The notes under the pieces: generated by a model
What the model was told of the DNA's origin: nothing
The model's input: only the letters and a program-made list of their open reading frames with translations
The model's database searches: none
Program-made: the position numbers and the translations under genes
Assembly (NCBI RefSeq): GCF_030814015.1
Contig: NZ_JAUSUL010000001.1
Coordinates: 400,001 to 464,000, forward strand
Reading direction: 5' to 3'
From: Amorphus orientalis
GTDB taxonomy: Bacteria; Pseudomonadota; Alphaproteobacteria; Rhizobiales; Amorphaceae
Length of the DNA stretch: 64,000 nucleotides
Shown: piece after piece, positions 25,555 through 36,756 of the stretch
Position numbering within the stretch: the stretch's first letter is position 1
How the letters are laid out: every line of letters starts with the position of its first letter

Positions 25555-26040
25555 TCAGTTCAGGCGCGCCTTGACGTCGTCGAGGCTGCGGGCGATCAGA
25601 TCGTTGGCGACCTGGCCCTTCACCTTTTCGCTCAGGATCCGTTCGGACGCGGCGATCGCCAGATCGGCGGCCTTGGCGCGAACCTCGGCGATCGCCTGGT
25701 TCTCGGCCTGGGAGATCTTGTCCTCGGCGGCCTTGGTCCGTCGCGCGATCATGTCCTCGAGCTTGGCGTTCGCCTCCTCGGTCATGCGCTCGGCTTCCGC
25801 CTTGGCGTCGGAGACGATCTGCTCGGCCTCTTCCTCCGCCTCGCGCCGCTTGCGCTGATACTCGGCGAGAAGGGCCTGGGCTTCCTCGCGAAGCTGACGC
25901 GCCTCGTCGAGTTCCTTCTGGATGCGCTCGGCGCGGCCGTCCAGCGACCGGGTGATCATCCCCGGTACGCCGTAATAGATCATGATCACGAAGAAGATGA
26001 TCAGGCCGACGAGAGCCCAGAAACTGGCGTCCAGCGACAT
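25555..26040 (-). CDS. atpF: ATP synthase Fo subunit b
   Basis: A 161-residue stator subunit with one N-terminal membrane helix (about residues 5-25, FWALVGLIIFFVIMIYYGVP) and a long charged helix that reaches the F1 head. The hydrophilic part shows the Glu/Ala/Lys/Arg-rich pattern of the b dimer. The start at 26040 is preceded by AAGGAG with 9-base spacing, inside the last codons of the upstream b' gene. It is the last gene of atpI-atpB-atpE-atpF'-atpF and is followed by a terminator. The F1 genes are elsewhere, as is usual in alphaproteobacteria. Confidence 0.93.
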   Translation of the reverse strand: MSLDASFWALVGLIIFFVIMIYYGVPGMITRSLDGRAERIQKELDEARQLREEAQALLAEYQRKRREAEEEAEQIVSDAKAEAERMTEEANAKLEDMIARRTKAAEDKISQAENQAIAEVRAKAADLAIAASERILSEKVKGQVANDLIARSLDDVKARLN

Positions 26041-26045
26041 GGATC

Positions 26046-26609
26046 CTACTCCTTCACGGTCCGGACGGCGCTCTCGACTTCCGACCGCTCGACGGAGACC
26101 GCCTGGATCGTTTCGAGAACCGCCTCGGCGGCGTCGGTGGCAATGGTCTCGACCTCGCCGAGCGCCTTCGCCTTGATGTCGGCGATCTGGGATTCGGCAG
26201 CGGCAATCTTTCCGCTCAGATCCTCTTCCGCCTTGCGGCGGCGCGCATCGTTGTCGGCCTTGATCTGCTCACGCCGCTCCTGGGCGATCGCATGGGCCTT
26301 CTTTCGGGCTTCCGCCAGCTCGGTCTCGTAGGCTTCCACCGCCGCGTCGGTTTCTTCCCGAAGCCGCTCTGCCTCGCCGAGGTCGCCTGCGATCCGGTCG
26401 CGCCGGTCCTCCAGGATCCCGCCGAGCCGGGGCACGATGACCCGGACCATCAGGAAGTAGAGAATACCGAACGAAATCGCCAGCCAGAACAGGTGAGATG
26501 GAAACTGCGCAGCGTCGAACGCAGGAAATGCACTTTCGTGCCCGATCGGTGCCTGCACCGATTCGGGAGCGGAGTGCATGGCCTCGTTCACCACGTTTTC
26601 GCTCGCCAT
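26046..26609 (-). CDS. atpG: ATP synthase Fo subunit b'
   Basis: A 187-residue b'-type stator subunit, diverged from subunit b, found in alphaproteobacteria and phototrophs where b and b' form a heterodimer. The hallmark FPAFDAAQFPSHLFWLAISF (about 28-47) precedes the single membrane helix, and a long charged helix follows. The N-terminal extension of about 27 residues is typical of b'. The start at 26609 follows AGAGGA. Only 5 bases separate its stop from the b gene, so the two are tightly co-translated. Confidence 0.9.
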   Translation of the reverse strand: MASENVVNEAMHSAPESVQAPIGHESAFPAFDAAQFPSHLFWLAISFGILYFLMVRVIVPRLGGILEDRRDRIAGDLGEAERLREETDAAVEAYETELAEARKKAHAIAQERREQIKADNDARRRKAEEDLSGKIAAAESQIADIKAKALGEVETIATDAAEAVLETIQAVSVERSEVESAVRTVKE

Positions 26610-26682
26610 CGCTTACGTCCTCTTTCGCCGGCGTCCGCATGAACGCCGGCCGTCTTCGTTTCCGTCAGGCCGTCCGGCTGGA

Positions 26683-26910
26683 TTAGACGGCGAACAGAAG
26701 CAGAAGCGCGATCAGAAGCGAGAAGATGCCCAGCGCTTCCGTCACGGCGAAGCCGAAGATCAGGCGGCCGAACTGGCCGTCAGCGGCCGAGGGATTGCGC
26801 AGAGCGCCGGCCAGGTAGTTACCGAAGATCTGGCCGAGGCCAATGCCAGCGCCACCCAGGCCGATACAAGCGATACCGGCACCGATCAACTTCGCAGCTT
26901 CAGCGTCCAT
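26683..26910 (-). CDS. atpE: ATP synthase Fo subunit c
   Basis: A 75-residue hairpin of two membrane helices joined by the polar loop ALRNPSA, with conserved R and P. The glycine-rich first helix ([18 protein letters not shown]) packs the c ring. The ion-carrying carboxylate is the glutamate in [10 protein letters not shown] (about residue 58). The residues around it look proton- rather than sodium-specific. The start follows AAGGAG with 8-base spacing. Confidence 0.96.
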   Translation of the reverse strand: MDAEAAKLIGAGIACIGLGGAGIGLGQIFGNYLAGALRNPSAADGQFGRLIFGFAVTEALGIFSLLIALLLLFAV

Positions 26911-26959
26911 GAGGTTAGCTCCTTAGAGTGACAACAGAGGGGAAAGGCAGCGCCGACCG

Positions 26960-27727
26960 TCAGTGCGACGGGTGCAGCGCGTCGTTCAGATAGAGGCAGG
27001 TGAGAACGGCGAACACGTAGGCCTGAAGCGCCGCCACCAGGAACTCCAGCATCGTGATCGCGACGGTCATGATCAGAGGCAGGATCGCGCCGACGATGCC
27101 GATGAAGCCAAGCGCGCCGAGCGCGCTGACGAATGCCGCGAACACTTTCAGCGTGATGTGTCCGGCGAGCATGTTCGCGAACAGACGAACGGCCAGGCTG
27201 ACAGGACGCGAGATGAAGGAGATCACCTCGATCATGCTGACCAGGGGCAGGATCGCCAGCGGCACGCCGTCGGGCACGAACAGCTTGAAGAAGCGCAGTC
27301 CGTGGCCGCGAATGCCGGCGATCACCACCGTCAGGATGACGATCATCGAGAAGGCGAACGTGACGATCAGCTGGCTGGTCACCGTGTAGAAGTACGGGAA
27401 CATGCCGATCAGGTTCGCGATCAGGATGAACATGAACAGCGAGAACACCAGCGGGAAGAAGCGCATGCCCTCGCTTCCGGCCGAACTTCGCAGCATCGAC
27501 GCGGAAAATTCGTAGCTCATCTCCGCCATCGACTGCCAGCGGCTGGGGACCAGTCCGCGACCGCCCGTCGACAGGATGAGGAAAGCGACGACCACCACGG
27601 TGGTCATCACCATGAAGAGGGAGACATTCGTGAACGACAGATCGACGCCGCCCACCTGGATGTCGAGAAGCGAATACACTTCGAACTGATGGATCGGATC
27701 GAGCGAGCCTTGTTCCGCCACCGGCAC
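26960..27727 (-). CDS. atpB: ATP synthase Fo subunit a
   Basis: A 255-residue membrane subunit that forms the proton half-channels next to the c ring. The essential arginine is in [14 protein letters not shown] (about residue 180), and [18 protein letters not shown] closes the protein. The N terminus [12 protein letters not shown] is typical of alphaproteobacterial AtpB. It starts at a GTG (27727) with AGGAGA just upstream. It belongs to the Fo operon between atpI and atpE. Confidence 0.95.
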   Translation of the reverse strand: MPVAEQGSLDPIHQFEVYSLLDIQVGGVDLSFTNVSLFMVMTTVVVVAFLILSTGGRGLVPSRWQSMAEMSYEFSASMLRSSAGSEGMRFFPLVFSLFMFILIANLIGMFPYFYTVTSQLIVTFAFSMIVILTVVIAGIRGHGLRFFKLFVPDGVPLAILPLVSMIEVISFISRPVSLAVRLFANMLAGHITLKVFAAFVSALGALGFIGIVGAILPLIMTVAITMLEFLVAALQAYVFAVLTCLYLNDALHPSH

Positions 27728-27755
27728 CGTTCTCCTGGTTGTCGGCGTCGACCGT

Positions 27756-28142
27756 CTATCGGTCGTCGCCCCCGTCTTCGTCGACCCGCCTTTTGCCGGG
27801 TTCCGGGGTCTGGATCAACCCCGCCGATCGCAACACGTTCAAAACGCCGGCCGCGAAGCCGAGCATCAGAAAGCCTATGAGGCCCCACGGCGTGGTGCCG
27901 AGCCATTCGTCGAGAAGCCAGCCGAGACCGGCTCCCACGACGATTCCGCCAACGAACTCCGAGCTCAGCTTGAGCGCGTGTCCGATGCCGGCGTACCCGC
28001 CACTGCCAGTCGCCGACCCGCCGCGTGCATGTCCGCGTTGGCTCGCGCGCTGTGCATCGATCTTTCCGGAAAGCTCACGCATCCTGGCGGAAAGATCGCC
28101 CGAGCCGGAGGCTCTGGAGGAATGGTCGTCTTCGCCCGTCAT
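27756..28142 (-). CDS. atpI: ATP synthase assembly protein AtpI
   Basis: With the ATG at 28142 it has 128 residues: a charged soluble N-terminal half, then two membrane helices (about 65-85 and 90-110) with [19 protein letters not shown] and [19 protein letters not shown]. This is the alphaproteobacterial AtpI/Atp-gene1 pattern. AtpI helps c-ring assembly and is linked to magnesium or ion supply in some bacteria. In-frame sequence upstream of 28142 would add 39 residues unlike the family. It is the first gene of the Fo operon; the 216 bases to smc should hold the operon promoter. Confidence 0.85.
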   Translation of the reverse strand: MTGEDDHSSRASGSGDLSARMRELSGKIDAQRASQRGHARGGSATGSGGYAGIGHALKLSSEFVGGIVVGAGLGWLLDEWLGTTPWGLIGFLMLGFAAGVLNVLRSAGLIQTPEPGKRRVDEDGGDDR

Positions 28143-28358
28143 GTCCGCCCGACGCTTTAGGATCCCGCCGGACGATGCCGGCGCAACCCAACGTGTGTCC
28201 ACACTCGCTTCGAGGACACGGATCGAAGGCCACCACCACCCCTGTTTGGTTGCGCGCACGTTATGCAGTGCCGAAAGAGAGAGTCAAGCGCGCTGACAGG
28301 AGAGGGGATAACGAGGATTTCTCGATTAACTGCAACGGCTTGAGGCCGGCCGCAGGCG

Positions 28359-31300
28359 TCAGACCGCTTCGAGAAAGCGTTCCGCCGTCTCCAGATCCAC
28401 CGAGACGAGCTGGGAAACGCCCCGTTCGGCCATGGTGACGCCGAACAGGCGGTGCATCCGCGCCATCGTGATCGGGTTGTGGGTGATGATCATGAACCGC
28501 GTCTCGGTGCGCCGGGTCATCTCGTCGACGAGATCGCAGAACCGCTCCACGTTGGCGTCGTCCAGCGGCGCGTCGACCTCGTCGAGCACGCAGATCGGCG
28601 CCGGGTTGGTGAGAAACACCGCGAAGATCAGGGCCATGGCGGTCAGCGCCTGCTCGCCGCCCGAAAGCAGGCTCAGCACCTGGGGTTTCTTGCCCGGCGG
28701 CCGCGCGATGATCTCCAGCCCGGCCTCAAGCGGATCGTCGGCCTCCACCAGCGTCAGTTCCGCCTCGCCGCCGCCGAACAGGTGGGTGAACAGCGTCTTG
28801 AAATGGGTGTTCACCGTGTCGAACGCGCCGGTCAGCCGCTCGCGCGCCTCCCGGTTGAGGCTCGAAATCGCCTGCCGGAACTGGCCGATCGCCGTGATGA
28901 TGTCGTCGCGCTCGCGCGTCAAGGTGTCGCGGCGCTCTTCCAGCTCGCGCAGCTCCTCGTCGGCCCTGAGGTTCACGCCGCCCAGCCGCTCCCGCTCCGT
29001 CTTGAGCCGGTCGAGACGGGATTCGGCGCCGGCCATGTCGGGGAGGGGGGCGTCGCCGTCCACGCCGCCGATACGGCCGGCCTCCTGGGGCGAGCACTCC
29101 AGAACCTCGTCGATTTCCGCGACAAGGGCGGCCTCGCGCTCCTTCGCGGCGGTCAGCCGTTCCTCGGCGCGGGCCAAGGCCTCGCGCGCAGCACTCAGGC
29201 CTTCCAGGGCTGCCTTGGCCGCCCGGTCCGCCTCGGCGAGGGTGGATTCGGCCTGGCTGCGCGAATCCGATGCGGCCGCCAGCGTCTTTTCCGCCTCGGC
29301 GATCTCGTTGGCGAGCGACCGGCGCTTGCGCTCGTGATCCTCCGGCATGTCGAGCAGCCGGGCGCGTTCGGCTTCGGCTTCCGCCTTGCGGCTGTCCAGG
29401 TCCTGACGATGGGTGGCTGCCGTCTCCACGCGCTTGCGCCAGCCGGCCGTCTCCCGCTCGATCGCGGCCTTGCGGTTGACCCGCAGTTCCCGCTCGCGGC
29501 GCTCGCCGTCGAGCCGTGCCCGGGCTTCGGAGGCAGATTTGCGCAACTCGGCGACCTGGGCGTCCGCCGCCTCCCGGGTTGCGGCCAGTTCGGTGAGGTC
29601 GGGCGCTGATTCGCAGGCCTCAAGTGCTGCCTTGTGCGCCTCCTCGGCATTGGAGAGCGCGGCCTGCGTCCGGTTTTCCGCTTCCGCCAGCGCGCTGCGG
29701 CGCTGCTCCAGCTGGGCGGCCTGCTTTTCCGCTGCCGCGAGCGCCGTGCGCGCCTCGCGGCTCGCCTGGGCCGCCAGCCGCGACCGCTCCCGGGCGGCCT
29801 TTTCCGCCTCCACCGCCTCGCTCGAGCGGGTCCGGGCGGCGGCGAGTGCCTCCTGCTCGCGGGCGAGGGCCTGGCGGGCCGTGTCGAGTTCGCCGGCGAG
29901 CGCCTCGAGACGATTCTTCTGGGCGAGACGCTGGGCCGCTGCCGTGGGCGCGTCGGCCGCCGCCGTTAGCCCGTCCCAGCGCCACAGGGCGCCGTCCTTC
30001 GAGACCAGGCGCTGGCCGGGCCGCAACTTTGTCTGCAGCGCCGGACCGTCGGAAGCCTCGACCACCCCGATCTGCGCGAGGCAGCGCGCCAGTGCGGCCG
30101 GTGCGGTGACCCGCGCCGTCAGCGGTTCCGCGCCCTCCGGCAGGGCAGGGTCGTCGCCGGCTGCGGCAAGTTCGGCCCAGAAGATCGGCGCGTCCGGGTC
30201 GAGGGCTGCGTCGAGATCGTCGCCGAGCGCGGCGCCCAGGGCCACCTCGTAGCCGGCCTCGACCGAGAGGTTGTCGACCACCGGCGGAAACCGGTCGTCG
30301 CCGGCCGTGGCCAGCACCGCCTCTAGCGTCCGCGCCTCCGTCTCCAGCGCGGAGATTTCCTTTTCGCGCGCGCCGACGGGTTCCAGCGCCCGATCCACCG
30401 CCTCGCGGGCGTCCGCGGCCGCCGTGGCCGCGCTCTCCGCGGTGCGGATCGCATCCTGCTCGGCCGTCTCGGCGGCTTCGAGATCCGCCCGCGCCGTGGC
30501 GACGCCGCTGGTCCGGTCCAGCTCGGCCTGAACGGCCTCCAGATCGCGCCGCACCTTGTCGCGCTCGCTCACATAGCGCGCCACGTCCGTCTCGGTGCGC
30601 TGACGCTCCTGCTCGAGCCGGCGCCGTTCGGCGGCGGCACCCGCCTCCGCGCGGGTGGCCTCGGCCTGGGCGGTTTCCGCCCGGGCGAGCGCAGCCTGCT
30701 CGTCGGCCAGCCGGGTTTCCGCGTCCGCCCGGCGCTCGCCGGCTTCCGCCTCGTCGGCGTCGAGGCGCTTGGCCTCCTCGTCGAGCCGGGCCAGCGCTTC
30801 CTCCGCGTCGCTCAGAACGGCCGCCTCGCGTTCGATATCGGCGCTCACCTGACCGATCCGCCGCTCCAGTTCGCCGAGCCGCTCGCGCATGCGGCGCTCT
30901 TCGTCCTCGAGGGCGGTCGCGGCGTGCTTCAGCCGCTGCAGGGTCGCGCCGGCAGCCGCCTCCGCGTCGCGCAGCTCCGGCAGCTTGCTGGAGGCAACGG
31001 CCTGGTCGCGTGCGGCGCCCGTCTGGGCGTCCGAGGCGGCGGCGACGGCCTGCTTGGCCTCGCCGAGCGTGGCGTCGGCGGTTCTGGTCGCTGCCGTGGC
31101 GGTGCGCCAGCGCAGATGCAGCACCAGCGCTTCGATCTTACGGATTTCGGATGAGAGATGGCGATACCGGGTCGCCTGCCGGGCCTGCCGCTTGAGGCTT
31201 TCCAGCTGCGAGCCGATCTCGCCGACCACGTCCTCCACCCGGTCGAGATTCTGTTCCGCCGCGCGCAGCCGCAGCTCCGCCTCGTGGCGGCGGGCGTGCA

Positions 31301-31817
31301 GGCCCGAAATGCCGGCGGCTTCCTCGAGGATCTGGCGGCGGGAGGTCGGCTTGGCGTTGATCAGCTCGCCGATCTGGCCCTGGCGGACCATCGACGGCGA
31401 CCGGGAGCCGGTGGAGGCGTCGGCGAACAGGAGCTGGACGTCGCGGGCGCGGACCTCGCGGCCGTTGACCCGGTAGGCCGATCCGGTCTCGCGTTCGATC
31501 CGGCGGCTGATTTCCAGGCTGTCGTCGCCGTTGAAGCCGGCCGGTGCGGTGCGGTCGGTGTTGTCGAGAACGACCGACACTTCGGCCACGTTGCGGGCCG
31601 GACGCTTGCCCGACCCGGCAAAGATCACGTCGTCCATGCCCGAGGCGCGCATGGACTTGTAGGAGCTTTCGCCCATCACCCAGCGCAGGGCCTCGACGAG
31701 ATTCGACTTGCCGCAGCCGTTCGGGCCGACCACGCCGGTCAGCCCGGGCTCGATGACGAAATCCGTCGGGTCGACGAACGATTTGAAACCGGTGAGGCGC
31801 AGGCGGGTGAACTTCAT
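28359..31817 (-). CDS. smc: Chromosome segregation protein SMC
   Basis: A 1152-residue SMC ATPase that compacts and segregates the chromosome. The N-terminal head has the Walker A motif GPNGCGKSNLVEALRWVMGE at about residues 32-51. Two long coiled coils flank a central hinge at about 490-610. The C-terminal head has the signature LSGGEQALTAMALIF and the Walker B motif ICVLDEVDAPLDDANVERF. All ABC-type motifs are intact and the length is normal. It is followed on the opposite side by the dsbA-like, dciA and mutY genes, a gene order common in Rhizobiales. Confidence 0.96.
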   Translation of the reverse strand: MKFTRLRLTGFKSFVDPTDFVIEPGLTGVVGPNGCGKSNLVEALRWVMGESSYKSMRASGMDDVIFAGSGKRPARNVAEVSVVLDNTDRTAPAGFNGDDSLEISRRIERETGSAYRVNGREVRARDVQLLFADASTGSRSPSMVRQGQIGELINAKPTSRRQILEEAAGISGLHARRHEAELRLRAAEQNLDRVEDVVGEIGSQLESLKRQARQATRYRHLSSEIRKIEALVLHLRWRTATAATRTADATLGEAKQAVAAASDAQTGAARDQAVASSKLPELRDAEAAAGATLQRLKHAATALEDEERRMRERLGELERRIGQVSADIEREAAVLSDAEEALARLDEEAKRLDADEAEAGERRADAETRLADEQAALARAETAQAEATRAEAGAAAERRRLEQERQRTETDVARYVSERDKVRRDLEAVQAELDRTSGVATARADLEAAETAEQDAIRTAESAATAAADAREAVDRALEPVGAREKEISALETEARTLEAVLATAGDDRFPPVVDNLSVEAGYEVALGAALGDDLDAALDPDAPIFWAELAAAGDDPALPEGAEPLTARVTAPAALARCLAQIGVVEASDGPALQTKLRPGQRLVSKDGALWRWDGLTAAADAPTAAAQRLAQKNRLEALAGELDTARQALAREQEALAAARTRSSEAVEAEKAARERSRLAAQASREARTALAAAEKQAAQLEQRRSALAEAENRTQAALSNAEEAHKAALEACESAPDLTELAATREAADAQVAELRKSASEARARLDGERRERELRVNRKAAIERETAGWRKRVETAATHRQDLDSRKAEAEAERARLLDMPEDHERKRRSLANEIAEAEKTLAAASDSRSQAESTLAEADRAAKAALEGLSAAREALARAEERLTAAKEREAALVAEIDEVLECSPQEAGRIGGVDGDAPLPDMAGAESRLDRLKTERERLGGVNLRADEELRELEERRDTLTRERDDIITAIGQFRQAISSLNREARERLTGAFDTVNTHFKTLFTHLFGGGEAELTLVEADDPLEAGLEIIARPPGKKPQVLSLLSGGEQALTAMALIFAVFLTNPAPICVLDEVDAPLDDANVERFCDLVDEMTRRTETRFMIITHNPITMARMHRLFGVTMAERGVSQLVSVDLETAERFLEAV

Positions 31818-31868
31818 CGAGCCCCCGCGTGCGCCCTGGGCCGGATCGTGCGCGCGCCGACCGCCCGG

Positions 31869-32519
31869 TCAGCTGCCGAGCTCGGAATCGATGATTTCGG
31901 AGAACTCCTCAATCCCGCGCGCTCCCCGCACCATGCGGCCGTTGACGAAGAAGGTCGGGGTCGAGGTCACGCTGAAATCGCGCGCCCCGCGATCCTTCAC
32001 CTCGTTCACTCCGTCGAGGAGCTCCTGATTCGTCAAGCAGGCCTCGAAGCTTTCCTGTGTGAAACCGGCCTGCTTCGACAGATTGAGGAGCTCGGTCACC
32101 GGATCCTGGGAATAGGCCCACTGGCGCTGCTTTTCGAACAGAAGGTCGACCATGTCGAAATACTGCTCTTCCGGAGCGCAGCGGGCGAGCATGAAGCCGG
32201 CGGCTGCGAGCGGATCCAGCGGAAATTCCCGGAACACGAACCGCACCTTGCCGGTGTCGATGTACTTCTCCTTAAGGTCCGGATAGGTCGCCTCGTGGAA
32301 GGTGGCGCAGTGCGGGCAGGTCATCGAGGCATACTCGACGATGGTCACCGGCGCGTCTTCCTCGCCCAGCGCCATCTCCGGCAGCGGGCCTTCCGCCATC
32401 AGTTCGTCGGTGTCGACGGTCACGTCCTGGTTCTGGGCAAGAGCCGGGGCGCCGGAAAGGCCGACGAGCATCAGCGCGCTGGCGCCGGCGGCGACGAGGG
32501 ACCTGCGGAAAAGCCTCAC
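31869..32519 (-). CDS. DsbA-family periplasmic thiol-disulfide oxidoreductase
   Basis: A 216-residue exported thioredoxin-fold protein of the DsbA/BdbD type. A signal peptide covers about 1-29 (ending PALAQ). The redox motif is CPHC near residue 70, and the cis-proline loop is TSTPTFFVNG near 190. The start is decided by the ribosome site: AGGAGG (complement of 32528-32533) lies only 2 bases from the ATG at 32525 but 8 bases from the GTG at 32519, so the GTG is preferred. It probably introduces or isomerises disulfides in periplasmic proteins. It sits 51 bases upstream (in sequence) of the smc start on the same strand. Confidence 0.88.
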   Translation of the reverse strand: MRLFRRSLVAAGASALMLVGLSGAPALAQNQDVTVDTDELMAEGPLPEMALGEEDAPVTIVEYASMTCPHCATFHEATYPDLKEKYIDTGKVRFVFREFPLDPLAAAGFMLARCAPEEQYFDMVDLLFEKQRQWAYSQDPVTELLNLSKQAGFTQESFEACLTNQELLDGVNEVKDRGARDFSVTSTPTFFVNGRMVRGARGIEEFSEIIDSELGS

Positions 32520-32705
32520 GATCATATCCTCCTAGAGCGTTTCCGGGACGCGGCGGGCTTCGCCTCTGCCGTCCGCAAACGCGGCATGAAAAATCCGGGG
32601 AGCCGATCCGCCGGCCCCTGAGCTTCCGGGCGATCTCCTGTCCGGCGATCGTCCGACCCCTAACTGGAGAACGTGGCCAAACATGGCAAGCGTGAAGACC
32701 TGTTC

Positions 32706-33278
32706 TCAGGTCTCCGTGGCGCGGCCGGAGAACGGGGCGCGTTGCCCGTCCGCGTCCGTCGCGCCGGCCGCCATCACGCCGCGTCCCAGCCGGGCAAGCG
32801 CCGTCTTCAGCGGCGAGTCCGGCATCACGGCGAGCTGCTCGGCGAGCGCAGTCTCCTGCTCTGCCGACAGGGCGACGGGCGGCTTCGGCGCGGCTTTCCG
32901 GGCCGGGATCGGGCGCTGGACGATCTTGATGCGCTCGATGGCGCGCCATCCGAAGAACGCGTTCAGGCGTTCGATCAGCTGTGGCGTGGTGTGCTGGACG
33001 ATCAGCGCCGCGCCGGCATCGGCGGCCAGCACGAGGGTCGCCCCGCCGGCGTGATCGGGATCGTCCTTCGCCCGGCGCGGCCAGATCAATCTTTCGGGAA
33101 CGGAGCCGCGCGCGATCTTCTCGTCGACGATCGAGTCCCATTGGGTGAGCAGGGCTGCGGAGGCGAACCCGCGCTTGCGGGCCGCCGGCGTCAGGGCGTC
33201 GCCGATGAGATCGGCCAGCGGAACGGCGCGCCGGGACGCCTTGCGGCGGCGCGGGTCTTGGCGTGGGGTGACGGCCAT
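32706..33278 (-). CDS. DciA-like protein (DUF721), putative helicase loader
   Basis: A 190-residue protein of the DUF721 family. The domain covers about residues 20-115 with VPLADLIGDALTPAARKRGF and a QHTTPQLIERLNAFFGWRAI block. DciA proteins load the replicative helicase DnaB in bacteria that lack DnaC, which fits an alphaproteobacterium. The rest is Ala/Arg-rich and probably disordered. It is divergent from mutY and lies between that gene and the dsbA-like gene. The family call is good; the loader role is inferred from characterised DciA. Confidence 0.8.
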   Translation of the reverse strand: MAVTPRQDPRRRKASRRAVPLADLIGDALTPAARKRGFASAALLTQWDSIVDEKIARGSVPERLIWPRRAKDDPDHAGGATLVLAADAGAALIVQHTTPQLIERLNAFFGWRAIERIKIVQRPIPARKAAPKPPVALSAEQETALAEQLAVMPDSPLKTALARLGRGVMAAGATDADGQRAPFSGRATET

Positions 33279-33387
33279 CAGAAATGTTTCCCGTCGGCAT
33301 GCGGTCGTCGTCGAAGCCTGATCCTAATATGTCGCGCGTTCGCCCGCGAGGCTTGATCTGGCCACGGCGCCGGGTCACAGAGCGGCG

Positions 33388-34464
33388 ATGGACACCATGA
33401 TCGCCTCCGATCCCAGCAATTCCGTGGCGCTGCTTGCCTGGTACGACCGGCACGCGCGCCGGCTGCCCTGGCGGATCGGCCCGCAGCGGCGCCGCGACGG
33501 CGAGCGGCCGGACCCCTACCGGGTCTGGCTGTCGGAGATCATGCTGCAGCAGACCACGGTGGCGGCGGTCGGTCCCTACTTCGACCGCTTCGTGACCCGG
33601 TGGCCGGGTGTCGCGGACCTCGCCGCCGCCGAAACCGATCATGTCATGCAGGAATGGGCCGGGCTCGGCTACTACAGCCGGGCGCGCAACCTGAAGCGCT
33701 GCGCCGAGATCGTCGCGTCCGAGCACGGCGGGCGCTTTCCCGAAACGTCCGACGAACTGGCGACCCTGCCGGGCATCGGCCCCTATACGGCCGCCGCGAT
33801 CGCCGCCATCGCCTTCGACGAGCCGGCGCCGGTGGTCGACGGCAACGTCGAGCGCGTCGTCACCCGCCTCTACCGGATCGAGACGCCGCTGCCGAAGGCC
33901 AAGACCGAGGTCCGGGCCCGGGTCGCCGGCATCACGCCGGAAACGCGGCCGGGCTGCTTCGCCCAGGCGATGATGGATCTGGGCGCCACGATCTGCACGC
34001 CGAAGCGGCCGACCTGCGCGCTCTGCCCCGTCAACGAGAGCTGCGCGGCCCACGCCGAGGGCGATCCGGAGCGCTTTCCGGTGAAGGCGCCGAAGAAGGA
34101 AAAGCCCACCCGCACCGGCACCGCCTATGTCGCGGTGCGCGCCGACGGGGCGGTGCTCCTCCGCCGGCGGGCGGAGAAGGGGCTTCTCGGCGGCATGGCG
34201 GAGGTGCCCAACGAGGGCTGGGCGACGAAGTCGGGCGGGGAAGAGGCCGAGGGGCCGCCGCTCAGGGCCGACTGGGTGCGGCTTCCCGCGCCGGTCCGGC
34301 ACACCTTCACCCATTTCCATCTGGTGCTCGACGTCTACCGGGCCCGGGTCGGCCGCGAGATCGCCGCGCCAGCCGATGCCTGGTGGTCCGCGCCCGACCG
34401 GCTCGACGGCGAGGCGCTGCCCGCGGTCATGCGCAAGGTGGTCGCGTCCGCGCTGGAGGGGTGA
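33388..34464 (+). CDS. mutY: A/G-specific adenine DNA glycosylase MutY
   Basis: A 358-residue base-excision repair enzyme that removes adenine mispaired with 8-oxoguanine. The start of the glycosylase domain is LPWRIG, then SEIMLQQTTV with the catalytic glutamate. The helix-hairpin-helix LPGIGPYTAAAIAAIAF is followed by VVDGNVERV with the catalytic aspartate. The iron-sulfur cluster is complete as C-x6-C-x2-C-x5-C. A NUDIX-like C-terminal domain for 8-oxoG recognition begins near residue 245. The start may be the ATG at 33388 or 33397. A short terminator overlaps its stop codon. Confidence 0.95.
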   Translation: MDTMIASDPSNSVALLAWYDRHARRLPWRIGPQRRRDGERPDPYRVWLSEIMLQQTTVAAVGPYFDRFVTRWPGVADLAAAETDHVMQEWAGLGYYSRARNLKRCAEIVASEHGGRFPETSDELATLPGIGPYTAAAIAAIAFDEPAPVVDGNVERVVTRLYRIETPLPKAKTEVRARVAGITPETRPGCFAQAMMDLGATICTPKRPTCALCPVNESCAAHAEGDPERFPVKAPKKEKPTRTGTAYVAVRADGAVLLRRRAEKGLLGGMAEVPNEGWATKSGGEEAEGPPLRADWVRLPAPVRHTFTHFHLVLDVYRARVGREIAAPADAWWSAPDRLDGEALPAVMRKVVASALEG

Positions 34465-34480
34465 GGGACCCCAATTTTTT
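34458..34480 (+). terminator. Intrinsic terminator overlapping the mutY stop
   Basis: GGGGT (34458-34462) pairs with ACCCC (34468-34472) around GAGGG, and is followed by AA and six T (34475-34480). The mutY stop TGA lies inside the structure. Confidence 0.7.
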
Positions 34481-34541
34481 CGTCTAGCGGAACCGACCTA
34501 TATATTCACATATTGAAATTCTAATGCTCGGAGGCGCGTCA

Positions 34542-36649
<2,108 letters not shown>

Positions 36650-36667
36650 TTAATTCAAATGGTTAAC
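36650..36667 (-). promoter_or_regulatory. Paired TTAAC boxes upstream of ccrM
   Basis: Read on the ccrM strand, two TTAACC half-boxes lie about 65-80 bases before its start, spaced 13 bases start to start (TTAA-N9-TTAA). Caulobacter ccrM is a CtrA target, but the canonical spacing is N7. This is therefore a suggestive rather than a clean site. Confidence 0.35.
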
Positions 36668-36756
36668 TGTTCCTTACCTGTCCCTGGACCGGCTGTGCGG
36701 CTCCCGGCCGGACGTGTGCGTGGCCCGGCGGCCGGTGTCTCTGGAAAGGTGTCGGG

